Source: Deltaproteobacteria bacterium
Lineage (GTDB): Bacteria; Myxococcota_A; UBA9160; SMWR01
Length of the DNA stretch: 32,734 bases
Reading direction: 5' to 3'
Assembly: GCA_019313605.1 (NCBI GenBank)
Contig: JAFDAW010000006.1
Coordinates: 1 to 32,734 of the forward strand
The position numbers and the translations under genes are program-made. The notes beneath the pieces are model-generated. The model did not search any database, was not told where the DNA came from, and worked only from the letters and a program-made list of their open reading frames with translations. Positions 16,877 through 26,931 of this stretch are shown piece by piece; position 1 is the first letter of the stretch; every line of letters starts with the position of its first letter.

Positions 16877-17894
16877 AACCGCGCGTTGCGCGTACACGAG
16901 TGAGACCAGAGTGGGCGACAGGTTGAACAAGCTCGCATCGAAGCTCCTGAATGGGTCGGGCGGCTCCCGTCGTGCGCGATTGATTCCCGTGGGCGGGGGC
17001 AAGGGTGGCGTCGGCAAGAGCTTCATCGTCGCCAACCTGGCCGCGTCTCTGGCGCGCCTGGGCCATCGCGTGGTCGCGGTCGACGGCGATCTCGAGGGTC
17101 CGAATCTCCACACCTGCGTGGGGGTCCCCAAGCCGCGAGCCAGCCTGGCGGACTTTGTCGCCCAGCGCGAAGAAGATCTCGGCAAGCTGATCCTCGATAC
17201 GCCGATCCCCAACCTGCAGTTGATCGCTGCAACCGATGGCAATCTCGCGACCCCCCAGCCCACCCAGTCTCGTCGCGTTCGCCTGATGCGCGAGTTGCGC
17301 GAACTCGACACTGACTTCGTGTTCTTCGATCTCGGAGCCGGTACACACGCAGCGGTCATGGATTACTTCATGATTGGTGATGAGGGGGTGATCGTGATTG
17401 CTCCCGAGCCTACATCGGTGGAGAATGCCTACGGGTTCATTCGGGCTGCGTTCTATCGCCGCTTGCGGTTGGCGATGGCTTCGCACGACATGCGCAAGAT
17501 CGTCACGCTCGCGATGGATCAGCGAAACGATCGGGGGATCCGCACTCCCCTCGAACTCCTTCGCGAAATCCAGACACTCGATCCGACCGAGGGCACGCGC
17601 TTCGTCGAAACGATGCGCGCGTTTCACCCGCGCCTGATCATCAACGATGTCCGAACGGCCGACGACATCAAGCTCGGGTTTTCGATCCAGAGTGTGTGTC
17701 GGAAGTTCTTTGGAATCGAGGCTGAATATCTGGGCTACGTGAATCACGACGAATCGGCACGCCGCAGTGTTCGCGCAAGGCGTCCGCTCATCGATGTCTA
17801 CCCGCGATCCGACGCCGCGATCTATATCTCCAGAATCGCCCGGAAATTATTGGCGAACGGAGCGGCTGGCGAATCCCAAGAAGGCTCGATGTGA
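16836..17894 (+). CDS. MinD/ParA/FlhG-like P-loop ATPase
   Basis: Deviant Walker A PVGGGKGGVGKSFIVANLAASLARLG, AVDGDLEGPNLH, DTDFVFFDLGAGTHAAVMDYF, VIVIAPEPTSVENAYGFI; TTG start uncertain, GTG at 16911 is an alternative that removes the overlap with the HNH gene. Confidence 0.9.
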   Translation: MSSEVVDPLDAPTKTARCAYTSETRVGDRLNKLASKLLNGSGGSRRARLIPVGGGKGGVGKSFIVANLAASLARLGHRVVAVDGDLEGPNLHTCVGVPKPRASLADFVAQREEDLGKLILDTPIPNLQLIAATDGNLATPQPTQSRRVRLMRELRELDTDFVFFDLGAGTHAAVMDYFMIGDEGVIVIAPEPTSVENAYGFIRAAFYRRLRLAMASHDMRKIVTLAMDQRNDRGIRTPLELLREIQTLDPTEGTRFVETMRAFHPRLIINDVRTADDIKLGFSIQSVCRKFFGIEAEYLGYVNHDESARRSVRARRPLIDVYPRSDAAIYISRIARKLLANGAAGESQEGSM

Positions 17895-18532
17895 AGTCAA
17901 TTTCCGAGCAGAACCACTACGAGATCCTGGAGACGCACCCGGCTGCGACGAGAGAAGAAGTCGAGCGCGCCTACCGGTTGGCGTTGGCGACCTACACCGA
18001 CGATTCGTTGGCCGGCTATTCGGTCTTCGCCGAGGGTGATGCCGCTGCAATTCGAGAGCGGGTCGAGATGGCCTATCGGGTTCTCTGCGACAGCCGAATG
18101 AGAAGTGAGTATGATGCGACGTTGGAGATCGAACCGGAGGAAGAGCTGCCGCCGGCAGAGCCGAGCGCGCCGCTGGTCCCGATTGAAAACACATTTGGTG
18201 AGAGCCCGGTGCCGCTCCATAAAGATGAGTTCACGCACCTCGATGACGGTACCGGTGACTTCGACGGCGAGCGATTGAAGCACTTCCGCATCCGCTGCGG
18301 AATGGAAATCGAAGACATCGCAAGAGTCACGAAGATCAGTCCGACCTACCTTGGGTTCATCGAAGAAGAGCGCTTCGCGGACCTCCCCGACTCCGTCTAC
18401 GTGCGCGGCTTCGTCGCCGCTTACGCGAATTGCGTCGGATTGGAAGGCAAGGGCGTCGCGGCGAGCTACATGAAGCGCTTCGACAAAGGTGACGAAGATC
18501 GCCGCAAGGGGCGATTTTTCGAGAGCCGCTGA
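17891..18532 (+). CDS. J-domain-like plus RodZ-type helix-turn-helix protein, no transmembrane segment
   Basis: N-terminus NHYEILETHPAATREEVERAYRLALATY...RVEMAYRVLCDSRMRSEYD is J-domain-like; C-terminus LKHFRIRCGMEIEDIARVTKISPTYLGFIEEERFADLPDSVYVRGFVAAYANCVGL is RodZ/HTH_25-like; GTG start overlaps the upstream stop (ATGTGA). Confidence 0.8.
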   Translation: MKSISEQNHYEILETHPAATREEVERAYRLALATYTDDSLAGYSVFAEGDAAAIRERVEMAYRVLCDSRMRSEYDATLEIEPEEELPPAEPSAPLVPIENTFGESPVPLHKDEFTHLDDGTGDFDGERLKHFRIRCGMEIEDIARVTKISPTYLGFIEEERFADLPDSVYVRGFVAAYANCVGLEGKGVAASYMKRFDKGDEDRRKGRFFESR

Positions 18533-18565
18533 GCCGCGAGCATCCGTGTCACCGAGTAGCACCCC

Positions 18566-19501
18566 ATGACGGTTCTACACTTCATCATCGACGAGTCCGA
18601 AGCCGACCAGCGACTCGACAGCGCGCTCGCTGTAGTCGCGGGAATCACGCGCTCGCAAGCCCGGCGCTGGATCGACGCCGACCGCGTCCGCGTCAACGAT
18701 TGCTCGTGTCGCGCCAGCCAGTCGGTGCGTCTGGGTGACGCCCTCGACGCGACGCCTCCTGAACTCGCCAAGTCGACGCTCGAGCCAGAGGCCATCGCTC
18801 TCGAGATTCTCTACGAAGATGAAGATCTGATCGTGATCGACAAACCCGCCGGGATGGTCGTCCATCCTGCCCCTGGGCATTCGAGCGGAACGCTCGTGCA
18901 CGCTCTGCTCCACCATTGCGACAACCTGGCCGGGATCGGTGGCGTCGAGCGGCCGGGCATCGTCCACCGCCTGGATCGGGGAACCTCGGGTGTGTTGGTC
19001 GCCGCCAAATGTGATGAAGCCCATCGTCGTCTCGCGGAGCAGTTTCACGATCATACAATCGATCGCGTATACCGCGCGGTCATTCGCGGTACGCCCAGCG
19101 CGGACGAGGGTCGCGTCGATCGCGCGATCGGGCGTCATCCGAAGGACCGCAAGCGCATGTCGGTGCGCGGCTCGGCACCCCGCGAGGCGCAGACCGTGTG
19201 GCGCGTCACGCGGCGCTTTCCAAAATGCCAGAGAGCGGCGCTCGACATCTTCCCCGAAACCGGACGGACCCATCAGATTCGGGTTCATCTGGCTTCGATC
19301 GGGTTGCCCATCGTTGGTGACACCGTGTACGGGCGATCTCGAAGTCGAGGGATCGAATTGGAACGCCCGGCCCTTCATGCGGCTGCCCTTGGTTTCGTGC
19401 ACCCTCGCAGTGGGAAAACCATGCGGTTCGAGACGCCGCTTCCAGTCGATATGACGATGCTGCTCGCGAACCTCGAGCGGCGTGAGGACAATCAAAAGTG
19501 A
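18566..19501 (+). CDS. rluD: RluA-family 23S rRNA pseudouridine synthase (RluD-like)
   Basis: S4 domain TRSQARRWIDADRVRVND, DLIVIDKPAGMVVHPAPGH, GIVHRLDRGTSGVLVAAK, GRTHQIRVHLASIGLPIVGDTVYG. Confidence 0.95.
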   Translation: MTVLHFIIDESEADQRLDSALAVVAGITRSQARRWIDADRVRVNDCSCRASQSVRLGDALDATPPELAKSTLEPEAIALEILYEDEDLIVIDKPAGMVVHPAPGHSSGTLVHALLHHCDNLAGIGGVERPGIVHRLDRGTSGVLVAAKCDEAHRRLAEQFHDHTIDRVYRAVIRGTPSADEGRVDRAIGRHPKDRKRMSVRGSAPREAQTVWRVTRRFPKCQRAALDIFPETGRTHQIRVHLASIGLPIVGDTVYGRSRSRGIELERPALHAAALGFVHPRSGKTMRFETPLPVDMTMLLANLERREDNQK

Positions 19502-20184
19502 ACGTCGCGCTGCCGCTTCGGCACGCGTTGTTGTCGAGCATCGGAGTCGATCACGGTTTCGGCCTGCGCGGCTTTGCGGAACTCGCAGATTTGAGGTGCC
19601 CCCGCCAGGTGCACGGTGTTGCGGTCGCCACCGCCGCACAGTGTGCCGAGCGGGATCTGGCCCCCGAAGCGGACGCGGTGATTTCGGAAGAGATTGGCGT
19701 GCGCATCGCGGTGGTGACGGCCGACTGCTTGCCGATCCTGCTCGCGGGCGACCGCGGGCGCGCAGTCGCCGCCATTCACGCGGGCTGGCGTGGCCTCGCG
19801 GCCGGTGTGATTGGTGCCGGCCTGGCCGCATTGCGGGATCGATTGGGAAAATCGGAGCGGGTCACCGCGGTGATCGGTCCCCATATTGGGAATTGCTGTT
19901 ACGAGGTGGACGAACCGGTGTTGGCCGCCCTGGAGCTGCATTTTTCCGAAATCCTTCCGCGCGCTTTGCGCCAAACGCGCCCGGGTCACGCCCAGCTTGA
20001 TCTCGGCCTGCTCGCGCGGGAAGCGCTGCGCGCAGCAGGAGTTGAAAGGGAGCGGATCGGATATTTGGAGGGTGCGTGCACGGCCTGTGACGCCGAGCGC
20101 TTCTACTCTTACCGGCGGGATGGCCCCGAAACCGGCCGCCTCGTGCATTTTATTTCTGCAGGCCACCCGATCGCAGAGGGTTGA
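19498..20184 (+). CDS. pgeF: Purine nucleoside phosphorylase YfiH/PgeF (multicopper-oxidase-like laccase domain)
   Basis: CPRQVHGVAV, VVTADCLPILL, AAIHAGWRGLAAGVI, IGPHIGNCCYEVDEPV, ACTACDAERFYSYRRDGPETGRLVHFI. Confidence 0.94.
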   Translation: MNVALPLRHALLSSIGVDHGFGLRGFAELADLRCPRQVHGVAVATAAQCAERDLAPEADAVISEEIGVRIAVVTADCLPILLAGDRGRAVAAIHAGWRGLAAGVIGAGLAALRDRLGKSERVTAVIGPHIGNCCYEVDEPVLAALELHFSEILPRALRQTRPGHAQLDLGLLAREALRAAGVERERIGYLEGACTACDAERFYSYRRDGPETGRLVHFISAGHPIAEG

Positions 20185-20610
20185 CACTTCAAAATAGTGG
20201 CCTTACGCTTTGAGTGTTCCCCCCGTCAGATCGGCCGCGGCCTCGTCTCGCTACACGCGGAAGTCGGCGATCCAAGCCGTTCTGAGGGACTCCACCTGAT
20301 CCTTCCACTTCCTACCGATTGGCACCCGGCGAAATTGAGGCCGGAATGGGCGAATCGGCAGCGAAATGGCCGCTGGGTGGGTCTGGGCGGCTTTCGGGGC
20401 TCTGCAATTCTGGGGCTCCACAATATTGATCAACTTATGAACGTAGGTAGCCGAATAGAGAGATAGAACCGAACCCGTCATATCCCTCCGGAGGACCGAG
20501 TCCTTGCGTTGAGTGGCGTGGGTTCCACGGCCACGATCCGCAAATCCCCTCGAGCCCGGCACTGATCGATTCCTGCCTTTTGAATCATCCACCCCTTTTC
20601 AGGGCAAATT

Positions 20611-20666
20611 CCAAAAACAAAAACAAAAACAAAAAACTCGAAACTCAACAACCGTCAACAAAAATA
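20611..20666 (+). promoter_or_regulatory. A/C-rich, G-depleted rho leader segment, candidate Rho-utilisation (rut-like) element; contains (CAAAAA)x4
   Basis: 56 nt with 2 G and 4 T; four tandem CAAAAA units at 20612-20635; ends ~14 nt before the rho GTG. Confidence 0.5.
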
Positions 20667-20679
20667 GAGAGAACATCCT

Positions 20680-22131
20680 GTGGGTACTCACCGCTCTAGC
20701 GATTCCAACTCCAACCAAGGCCGACCGAGGCGAGGCCGCTCCCGCCGCTCGCGCGGAGGAAACGGAGCCAACGGGAATGAGGCTCCGCGCGGCGATAGTC
20801 GCCGCCAGCAGATGTCGGATTTTCCGGAGGACGAGCCCTACGAGGACGATCTCGAGGACGACGACGATCCCGACGCCGAGCGGATGAACGTGATGGAGTT
20901 GAAGCAGAGGCCGATGGAGGGCCTCGTGGAACTCGCCGAGTCGCTCACGGTCGAAAACGCGGCCGGACTGCGCAAACAGGATCTGCTCTTCGAGATTCTC
21001 AAGGCCCAGACCGAAAAGAAGGGGAAGATCTACGCGGAAGGCGTGCTCGAAACCCTGCCGGATGGGTTCGGATTTCTGCGCGCTCCAGACCAGAACTACC
21101 TCGCCGGACCAGACGACGTCTACGTCTCGCCGTCACAGATTCGGCGCTTCAGCCTGCGAACCGGCGATACGGTGCTCGGCCAGATTCGGCCGCCGAAAGA
21201 GGGCGAGCGCTACTTCGCGCTGCTCAAGGTCAACTCGATCAACCTCGAGTCGCCGGAAGCGGCGCGACACAAGATCCTCTTCGATAACCTCACGCCCCTC
21301 TACCCCGAGGAGAAATTCAACCTCGAGTCGCCGAAGGGCGGCCTCACCACCCGCATCATCGATCTGATCGCGCCGATCGGGAAGGGTCAGCGCGCGCTGA
21401 TCACTTCGCCTCCGAAGGCGGGTAAGACGATGATCCTCAAGGACATCGCGAACGCGATCGCCGAGAACCATCCCGAAGTCGTCCTCATCGTGCTGCTGAT
21501 CGACGAACGGCCCGAGGAAGTCACGGACATGATGCGCAACGTCAAGGCCGAAGTGATTTCGTCGACCTTCGACGAGCCGGCCACCCGCCACGTGCAGGTC
21601 GCCGACATGGTGATCGAGAAGGCGCGGCGCATGACGGAGCACAAGCGCGATGTCGTGATTCTGCTCGACTCGATTACGCGCCTGGCGCGGGCCCACAACA
21701 CCGTGGTTCCGCACTCGGGGAAGATTCTCTCCGGTGGTGTCGACTCGAATGCGCTCCACAAGCCGAAGCGCTTCTTCGGTGCGGCTCGCAACGTGGAGGA
21801 GGGTGGCAGTCTCACGATCATCGGGACCGCACTCATCGACACGGGCTCCCGCATGGACGAAGTGATCTTCGAGGAGTTCAAGGGCACGGGTAACAGTGAA
21901 ATCGTGCTCGACCGGAAACTCGCAGATCGGCGCACCTACCCCGCAATCGACATCAATCGATCGGCAACCCGGCGGGAAGAATTGCTGCTGCCCGAGGCAA
22001 CGATGAATCGGATGATTATTCTGCGCAAGGTCCTGGCGCCGCTGAGCACGGTGGACTCGATGGAGTTCCTGCTCGAGAAGGTCAAGGCGACCGAGTCCAA
22101 CGAGGATTTTCTCGCGTCGATGAATTCCTGA
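20680..22131 (+). CDS. rho: Transcription termination factor Rho
   Basis: [55 protein letters not shown], Walker [41 protein letters not shown]. Confidence 0.97.
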   Translation: MGTHRSSDSNSNQGRPRRGRSRRSRGGNGANGNEAPRGDSRRQQMSDFPEDEPYEDDLEDDDDPDAERMNVMELKQRPMEGLVELAESLTVENAAGLRKQDLLFEILKAQTEKKGKIYAEGVLETLPDGFGFLRAPDQNYLAGPDDVYVSPSQIRRFSLRTGDTVLGQIRPPKEGERYFALLKVNSINLESPEAARHKILFDNLTPLYPEEKFNLESPKGGLTTRIIDLIAPIGKGQRALITSPPKAGKTMILKDIANAIAENHPEVVLIVLLIDERPEEVTDMMRNVKAEVISSTFDEPATRHVQVADMVIEKARRMTEHKRDVVILLDSITRLARAHNTVVPHSGKILSGGVDSNALHKPKRFFGAARNVEEGGSLTIIGTALIDTGSRMDEVIFEEFKGTGNSEIVLDRKLADRRTYPAIDINRSATRREELLLPEATMNRMIILRKVLAPLSTVDSMEFLLEKVKATESNEDFLASMNS

Positions 22132-22208
22132 TCACCGATCTCTCCGGAGTTCGACGAAGCGAATTTTTCACCCCGCAATTGGCGTCCGTTGGGGCGGCTA
22201 TCAAGGAG

Positions 22209-22258
22209 CGTGACCCGTTGGGTCACGTGACGCCGCGTAAGCTTTGGCCGAAGGCCAA
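22209..22258 (+). promoter_or_regulatory. Two consecutive perfect hairpins between rho and prfA
   Basis: CGTGACCC-GTT-GGGTCACG at 22209-22227 and TTGGCC-GAA-GGCCAA at 22244-22258. Confidence 0.5.
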
Positions 22259-22308
22259 CGCGCAGCTAGTGTTGGGCTGCGGCGCCGTGCGGCTTGTGGG
22301 GATGGGTG

Positions 22309-23385
22309 ATGTCGGATCTTCTGGACAAGATTTCGGTTTTTGAATCGAAGGCAAGTCAGCTCGAAGAGCGACTCGCTGATCCCAGCATTGCCAGTGCTCC
22401 CGCCGAATATGCGTCCGTCGCCAAGGAGCTATCGCGGATTCGCCCGCTGGCGGAAGCTGGCGCGCGCTACCGACAAATGCTCGCCGATATCGAAGACGCC
22501 AACGCAATGCTCGAAGACGACGACGCCGAGATGCGCGAGCTCGCCGAGACCGAGCTGGCGGAACTCGAAGAGCAGCGCGGCGCGCTAGAGCGCGAGATTC
22601 GGCTGCTGCTGGTCCCGAAGGATCCCGACGAGGAAAAGAACGCCATCCTCGAAGTTCGCGCGGGAACCGGTGGAGACGAAGCCGCACTCTTTGCCGCGGA
22701 TCTCTTTCGCATGTACTCCCGTTACGCGGAGACGCGCGGCTGGAAGATCGAGCCGCTCTCGATTTCTCAAACCGATGGTGGTGGGATTCGCGAAGCGATC
22801 GTCAACCTGGAGGGCAAAGAGGCCTTCGGTCGACTTCGCTACGAGTGCGGTGTGCATCGAGTGCAGCGCGTTCCGTCCACTGAGTCTCAAGGTCGTATCC
22901 ACACCTCCACCGTCACCGTGGCTGTGTTGCCGGAAGCGAAAGAAGTCGACATCGAGATCGACCCCAACGAAATACGGGTCGATCGATTCCGCTCGTCGGG
23001 CCCTGGTGGGCAGAGCGTCAACACGACCGACTCCGCCATCCGCCTCACGCACCTGCCTACGGGTCTCATCGTGCAATGCCAGGATGAAAAGTCCCAGCAC
23101 AAGAACAAGGCGAAGGCGTTCATGGTTCTCCGATCGCGGCTCTACGACCTGGAACTTCAGCGAGAAACCGCAGATCGGGCCGGCGCACGTCGAGCCCAGG
23201 TTGGAACGGGCGAGCGTTCCGAAAAGATTCGAACCTACAATTATCCGCAGATGCGCGTGACCGATCACCGTGCGGGCATCACTCTCCATCGCCTCGCGAC
23301 GATCATGGAAGGTGATCTCGACGAATTGATCGACGGGATCCGCAGCAAATTTGCCGAAGAGGAACTCGCGGGGGGTGCAGCGTGA
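22309..23385 (+). CDS. prfA: Peptide chain release factor 1
   Basis: [65 protein letters not shown]; start placed at MSDLLDKIS (22309). Confidence 0.97.
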   Translation: MSDLLDKISVFESKASQLEERLADPSIASAPAEYASVAKELSRIRPLAEAGARYRQMLADIEDANAMLEDDDAEMRELAETELAELEEQRGALEREIRLLLVPKDPDEEKNAILEVRAGTGGDEAALFAADLFRMYSRYAETRGWKIEPLSISQTDGGGIREAIVNLEGKEAFGRLRYECGVHRVQRVPSTESQGRIHTSTVTVAVLPEAKEVDIEIDPNEIRVDRFRSSGPGGQSVNTTDSAIRLTHLPTGLIVQCQDEKSQHKNKAKAFMVLRSRLYDLELQRETADRAGARRAQVGTGERSEKIRTYNYPQMRVTDHRAGITLHRLATIMEGDLDELIDGIRSKFAEEELAGGAA

Positions 23386-24284
23386 CTGCACCTACCCCGA
23401 AGCCCCAGACCTGGACGATTCTCGAGTTGCTGCGCTGGACGACCCAACACTTTTCCGACCTGGGGATCGAGACCCCGCGGCTCGACGCCGAATGTCTGCT
23501 GGCATCCGCGCTCGGCGTCGATCGAATGCGTCTCTATCTCGACTTCGACAAACCCGCGAGTCCGGGCGAGCGCGACGCCTACCGCGAGCTGGTGCGGCGG
23601 CGTGCCGACGAGCGCGTACCGGTCGCTCAACTGCTCGGCGAGAAGGAATTCTGGTCTCTGCCGCTTTGGATTACCGCCGATGTGCTGTCTCCGCGGCCCG
23701 ACACCGAAACCCTGGTCGCAGCTGCATTGGATCGCTTGCCCGAGCGCGACACCGACGCGCAGATCCTCGATATCGGAACCGGCTCCGGAGCGGTGGCCCT
23801 CGCGATCGCGAGCGAGCGCCCGCAGGCTCGGATCACGGCCACTGATGTTTCACCGGCCGCGCTGAAGGTCGCCGAGCGAAACGCTCGGGAGTTGGGATTG
23901 GAAGAGCGGATCGAATTTGTGGAGGGCAGCCTGTTTGGGCCCGTGCTCGGGCGGCGATTCGAACTCGTGGTTTCGAATCCCCCCTATCTAGCGGAATCCG
24001 AGAGGTCGCAGCTGGCTCCGGAACTTGCCCACGAACCTGACGTTGCGCTCTTCGCGGGCCAGGATGGATTGGCGATCATTCGCGAACTGGTGGAGGGCTG
24101 TACGGCTTTTCTCGCTCCGGATGGCGGATTTGCGCTGGAGTTGGCTCCCGAGCAGGCGCCAACCGTGGCACACTGGTTGAGCGAGGCCGGCTTGGGAGAT
24201 GTCATCACCCACCGGGACCTCGCCCAACGTCCCCGCGTCGTATCGGCGCGCGGGCCACGACCCCCCGCGAGTGAGATCGGCTGA
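23382..24284 (+). CDS. prmC: Release factor glutamine methyltransferase
   Basis: [43 protein letters not shown]; 4-bp overlap with prfA. Confidence 0.96.
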   Translation: MTAPTPKPQTWTILELLRWTTQHFSDLGIETPRLDAECLLASALGVDRMRLYLDFDKPASPGERDAYRELVRRRADERVPVAQLLGEKEFWSLPLWITADVLSPRPDTETLVAAALDRLPERDTDAQILDIGTGSGAVALAIASERPQARITATDVSPAALKVAERNARELGLEERIEFVEGSLFGPVLGRRFELVVSNPPYLAESERSQLAPELAHEPDVALFAGQDGLAIIRELVEGCTAFLAPDGGFALELAPEQAPTVAHWLSEAGLGDVITHRDLAQRPRVVSARGPRPPASEIG

Positions 24285-25543
24285 TGGATCGTATCCTGAT
24301 TCGCGGTGGCACACGGCTCAACGGAGAAATTCGGGCTTCGGGCTCGAAGAACTCGACCCTGGCTCTGATGGCCGCGGCATTGTTGGCCGACAGCGAAGTC
24401 ATCCTCCGCAACGTTCCGCGGCTGCGCGATGTCGAGACGATGTTGGAGATCTTGCGCGCTCTCGGAGCTTCCGCGGACTGGGCAGAGGGGGACGAACAGA
24501 GCCTCCGGATCGACCCGACGACGCTCAATCAGCCAGAGGCCCCCTACGATCTGGTCCGCAAGATGCGCGCGTCGTTCATGGTGCTGGGGCCTTTGCTGGC
24601 GCGCTTCGGCAGCGCTCGGGTTTCCGAGCCGGGTGGTTGCGCGATTGGCGTGCGGCCCGTCGATCAGCACCTCAAGGGATTGGCGGCCCTCGGCGCGAAG
24701 ATTCGACTCGACCACGGTTATGTGGAGGCCACGGCCGCCGAACTCAGCGGCGGGCGAGTGGCTTTCGATTTGACGACGGTCAACGGGACACAGAACGTCA
24801 TGATGGCGGCCACCCTCGCGCGCGGGGAGACTGTGATCGAGAACGCCGCCCGAGAGCCCGAGGTGGTGGAACTCGCGGCGGTGCTCAGCGCGATGGGCGC
24901 CGAAATCGAGGGAGCCGGAAGCGATCACGTGGTCATCCGCGGAGTCGAGTCCCTGAGCGGCACCGAGCACTCGGTCGCCGGTGACCGGATCGAGGCCGGC
25001 ACTCTGCTCGCCGCGGGGCTCATCACTGGCGGCGATGTCCGCGTCACGGGCGTGAAACCCGAATTCATGGAATCGACCCTCGAAAAATTTCGCGAAGCCG
25101 GAGCGGAAATCGAAACGGACGAGGGGACTGTGCGGGCTCGGATGGCGGGCCCCGTGCAACCGCTACGGGCCGTTACGGCGCCGTTTCCGGGCTTTCCGAC
25201 CGACATGCAGGCCCAGTTGATGGCCGTCTTGACGGTGGCCGAGGGCTCGAGCGTCGTCGTCGAGCAGGTTTTCGAGAATCGATTCATGCACGTTCCCGAG
25301 TTCCAGCGGCTGGGGGCGGATATTTCTGTTTCCGGCCGTTCCGCGCATATTCGCGGCGTTCCCCGGCTAATGGGGGCGCCGGTGATGGCGACGGATCTGC
25401 GGGCTTCGGCGGGGCTAATTGTGGCTGCGCTCGCTGCAGAGGGTGACACGGTGGTGAATCGCGTCTATCACATTGACCGAGGTTACGAGCGCATCGAGGC
25501 GAAACTTCGCGCGCTCGGAGCCGAAATCAAGCGGGAGAAATAA
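24284..25543 (+). CDS. murA: UDP-N-acetylglucosamine 1-carboxyvinyltransferase
   Basis: [35 protein letters not shown], catalytic loop [18 protein letters not shown] with Cys, [22 protein letters not shown]. Confidence 0.97.
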   Translation: MDRILIRGGTRLNGEIRASGSKNSTLALMAAALLADSEVILRNVPRLRDVETMLEILRALGASADWAEGDEQSLRIDPTTLNQPEAPYDLVRKMRASFMVLGPLLARFGSARVSEPGGCAIGVRPVDQHLKGLAALGAKIRLDHGYVEATAAELSGGRVAFDLTTVNGTQNVMMAATLARGETVIENAAREPEVVELAAVLSAMGAEIEGAGSDHVVIRGVESLSGTEHSVAGDRIEAGTLLAAGLITGGDVRVTGVKPEFMESTLEKFREAGAEIETDEGTVRARMAGPVQPLRAVTAPFPGFPTDMQAQLMAVLTVAEGSSVVVEQVFENRFMHVPEFQRLGADISVSGRSAHIRGVPRLMGAPVMATDLRASAGLIVAALAAEGDTVVNRVYHIDRGYERIEAKLRALGAEIKREK

Positions 25544-25545
25544 GT

Positions 25546-26931
25546 ATGGCGAGTCGTCCCAAAGCCAAGGGAATCCTTCCGGTCCTGCGTACGGATAGCC
25601 CCGATTTCGAAAAGGAATTCGCACACCTGGTCGATCGTCGTCACAGCGATGTCGACGATGTCGAAAAAACCGTCCGCAAGATCATCGAGCGCGTTCGAGA
25701 GGGCGGCGACGATGACCTGCTCGCCCTGGTGCGCAAACACGACCAGTCGAAGATCGCGAACATCAAGAAGCTCGAAGTCAGCAACGAGGAGATGGAGGAA
25801 GCGGGCGAGCTGATCGACCCGGCCGATCGCGCCGCGCTCGGCAAATCCGCGATGCGGGTGAGGGAATTCCACCGCAAGCGCATCCCCTCCAGCTGGGAAG
25901 TCCGCGAGGAGGGAGGAGGCACGTTCGGACACCGCGTGCGCCCGCTCGAGCGGGCGGGCCTCTACGTGCCCGGCGGCAAGGCCGCCTACCCGTCGAGCGT
26001 GATCATGAACGCGGTTCCGGCTTCGGTCGTCGAGGTGCCCGAGATCATCATGGCAACGCCCGCGCTGCCCGACGGCTCGGTGCGACCCGAAGTCTTGATC
26101 GCCGCCAAGGTCGCGGGCGTTCACCGCATCTTCAAGATGGGTGGTGCTCAGGCGATCGCCGCGTTGGCCTATGGAACCGAGACCGTTCCGCGCGTCGACA
26201 AGATCGTGGGTCCGGGAAATGTGTATGTGGCGACCGCGAAGCGCCTGGTGTTCGGAGACGTTGCGATCGAAAGCGAAGCCGGACCTTCGGAGGTGTTGAT
26301 CGTTGCGGATCGCAGCGCCACGCCCGCCTGGTTGGCGGCGGATTTGATTTCTCAGGCCGAACACGACGAACTCGCGAGTGCAATCCTGGTCACGACTGCG
26401 GCCTCGATGGTCGCTCGTGTCCAGGAACAGATCGCGAAGCAACTCAAGACGCTCGATCGCGCCAGTGTGGCCAAGCAGTCTCTTTCGAAGCGCGGCGCGA
26501 TCATCGTGGCGAAGAAGATGGACGAGTGCATCGAGCTTTCGAACCGCTACGCGCCGGAGCACCTGGTGATCTCCGTCGACGACCCGGAGGGGATTTCAAA
26601 GCAGGTTACGAACGCGGGTGCGATATTCCTGGGTCACTACACGCCGGTTGCAGTCGGCGACTACATCGCTGGACCGAACCACGTGCTTCCCACGGGTGGA
26701 ACCGCGCGCTTCTTCTCGCCGCTGGGTGTCGATGACTTCCTCAAGCGCACGAGCGTCACGCGCTTCGAGCCGCCCAAGCTTCGAGAACTCGGCGCGGACG
26801 TGATTCGCCTGGCCGCGATGGAGGGGTTCACGGGACACGGCACTTCCATCGATCTTCGACTACAGAAGATCAGACGTGCGCGGCGCGAACGCGAAGCGGC
26901 GCGAGATGCAGACGCGGAGGCTGAAGTATGA
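25546..26931 (+). CDS. hisD: Histidinol dehydrogenase
   Basis: VRPLERAGLYVPGGKAAYPSSVIMNAVPA, KIVGPGNVYVATAKR, AGPSEVLIVAD, ISQAEHDE, YAPEHLVI, GPNHVLPTGGTARF. Confidence 0.97.
   Translation: MASRPKAKGILPVLRTDSPDFEKEFAHLVDRRHSDVDDVEKTVRKIIERVREGGDDDLLALVRKHDQSKIANIKKLEVSNEEMEEAGELIDPADRAALGKSAMRVREFHRKRIPSSWEVREEGGGTFGHRVRPLERAGLYVPGGKAAYPSSVIMNAVPASVVEVPEIIMATPALPDGSVRPEVLIAAKVAGVHRIFKMGGAQAIAALAYGTETVPRVDKIVGPGNVYVATAKRLVFGDVAIESEAGPSEVLIVADRSATPAWLAADLISQAEHDELASAILVTTAASMVARVQEQIAKQLKTLDRASVAKQSLSKRGAIIVAKKMDECIELSNRYAPEHLVISVDDPEGISKQVTNAGAIFLGHYTPVAVGDYIAGPNHVLPTGGTARFFSPLGVDDFLKRTSVTRFEPPKLRELGADVIRLAAMEGFTGHGTSIDLRLQKIRRARREREAARDADAEAEV

Noticed and set aside
17891-18532. J-HTH protein as a functional Hsp40 co-chaperone
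   Set aside because: The HPD tripeptide needed to stimulate Hsp70 is not at its expected position.
18575-19831. 418-aa ORF antisense to rluD/pgeF
   Set aside because: Opposite two well-supported genes; Arg/Pro/Ser-rich with no domain signature.
20485-20494. CCTCCGGAGG palindrome in the pgeF-rho intergenic region
   Set aside because: Short GC-rich palindrome, likely by chance; no supporting context.
23984-25159. 391-aa ORF antisense to prmC/murA (and 25483-26562 antisense to hisD)
   Set aside because: Shadow ORFs of conserved genes, His/Arg/Asp-biased composition.
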